Notes under the pieces: generated by a model
Told to the model about the DNA's origin: nothing
Databases searched by the model: none
What the model saw: only the letters and a program-made list of their open reading frames with translations
Source: Arcticibacter tournemirensis
GTDB taxonomy: Bacteria; Bacteroidota; Bacteroidia; Sphingobacteriales; Sphingobacteriaceae
Assembly (NCBI RefSeq): GCF_006716645.1
Contig: NZ_VFPL01000001.1
Coordinates: 2,914,001-2,978,000, forward strand
Reading direction: 5' to 3'
DNA: 64,000 nt
Program-made: the position numbers and the translations under genes
In this document: positions 63,659-64,000 of the stretch, in pieces
How the letters are laid out: the number at the start of each line of letters is the position of its first letter
Numbering within the stretch: the first letter of the stretch is position 1

Positions 63659-64000
63659 GAAAATAAGATCAAACTTCAACAAATATTGATGTGCTTGTTG
63701 GGACTAATCGCAGCGTGTGGAACGTATAGAGAGAATTGGAAAAAGCAATTGCATTATCTTAGGTTGACAGAATTAACAGTTACTCATTCTCTCCAACAGC
63801 ATATAGAATTGCGCGATTCTCATAAAGTAAAATATGCTGATGACGAATTCTTTTTACAAGACGACCGTGAAATCATGGAGCGATTAGGCTATAGCGAACG
63901 TCAAAAGACAGCAGTCATTAAGGAGTATCTTTTATTTCAAGGATGTCGAAGTAAAAGTAATAAGCAATATGCGTTTCATATCGGAACCACTGAAAACCGA
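63656..64000 (+). CDS. Partial lipoprotein, candidate orphan immunity protein
   Basis: An open frame of 115 codons running off the window end. It starts MENKIKLQQILMCLLGLIAA followed by Cys21, a lipoprotein signal, then a helical charged region (NWKKQLHYLRLTELTVTHSL, EIMERLGYSERQKTAVIKEY). No family recognised. It sits directly behind an RHS remnant and continues the array of orphan genes. Confidence 0.6.
   Translation, partial: MENKIKLQQILMCLLGLIAACGTYRENWKKQLHYLRLTELTVTHSLQQHIELRDSHKVKYADDEFFLQDDREIMERLGYSERQKTAVIKEYLLFQGCRSKSNKQYAFHIGTTENR

Overview
The window looks like a chromosome segment of a Bacteroidota bacterium, most likely Sphingobacteriaceae-like (Pedobacter/Mucilaginibacter type); the genus is an inference. 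Signs are a SusC/SusD pair, GH97, GH43 and GH3 glycosidases, LytS/LytTR regulators, DUF4382 and TlpA-type lipoproteins, Bacteroidota-type promoters (TTTG, about 18 nt, TAnnTTTG), and an RHS family carrying the Bacteroidota N-terminal region. No rRNA, tRNA or CRISPR array was seen.

Layout. 1-2.3 kb: ECF sigma factor with a small zinc-finger anti-sigma candidate, a Cys-rich copper-binding protein and a PRC-barrel protein. 2.2-11.2 kb: one long minus-strand run with a Crp/Fnr regulator, TolC, membrane-fusion protein, RND pump, small ferredoxin-fold-like protein, DUF2892 proteins, rhodanese and DUF389; it reads as one stress/efflux operon. 11.4-16.1 kb: LytS/LytTR two-component pair, CPBP protease-like protein, LTA-synthase-like transferase. 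16.1-19.9 kb: a broken susC (5' truncated, one nonsense codon, one frameshift) followed by an intact susD. 20-31.6 kb: TlpA-like protein, GH43, a multi-PAS protein, a methyltransferase, then GH97 plus a double GH43. 31.7-44.9 kb: VOC protein, OmpR-type two-component operon with a barrel protein, DUF4382 lipoprotein, GH3, acyltransferase, GNAT, MacB/FtsX-like permease, an AraC remnant and a methyltransferase. 45.1-46.7 kb: an IS3-family element with a programmed -1 frameshift site; its left flank carries four copies of a motif at exactly 32-bp spacing.

46.8-64 kb is the most interesting part. A seven-gene operon encodes a partial type II secretion/type IV filament-like apparatus (GspC/PilP-like, GspK/PilX-like, two pseudopilins, GspF, a lipoprotein and a MORN-type protein). 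Two large secreted RHS/YD-repeat proteins follow directly on the same strand. The second ends in a NucA/NucB-type DNase domain, and the next gene resembles ComJ, the inhibitor of NucA in Bacillus. Downstream lies an array of RHS-core fragments, each followed by an orphan toxin tip and/or a lipoprotein gene. One tip is an HExxH metallopeptidase-like domain. This resembles an RHS polymorphic-toxin locus storing displaced tip/immunity cassettes, next to a candidate export machine. The link between the two is inference from gene order.
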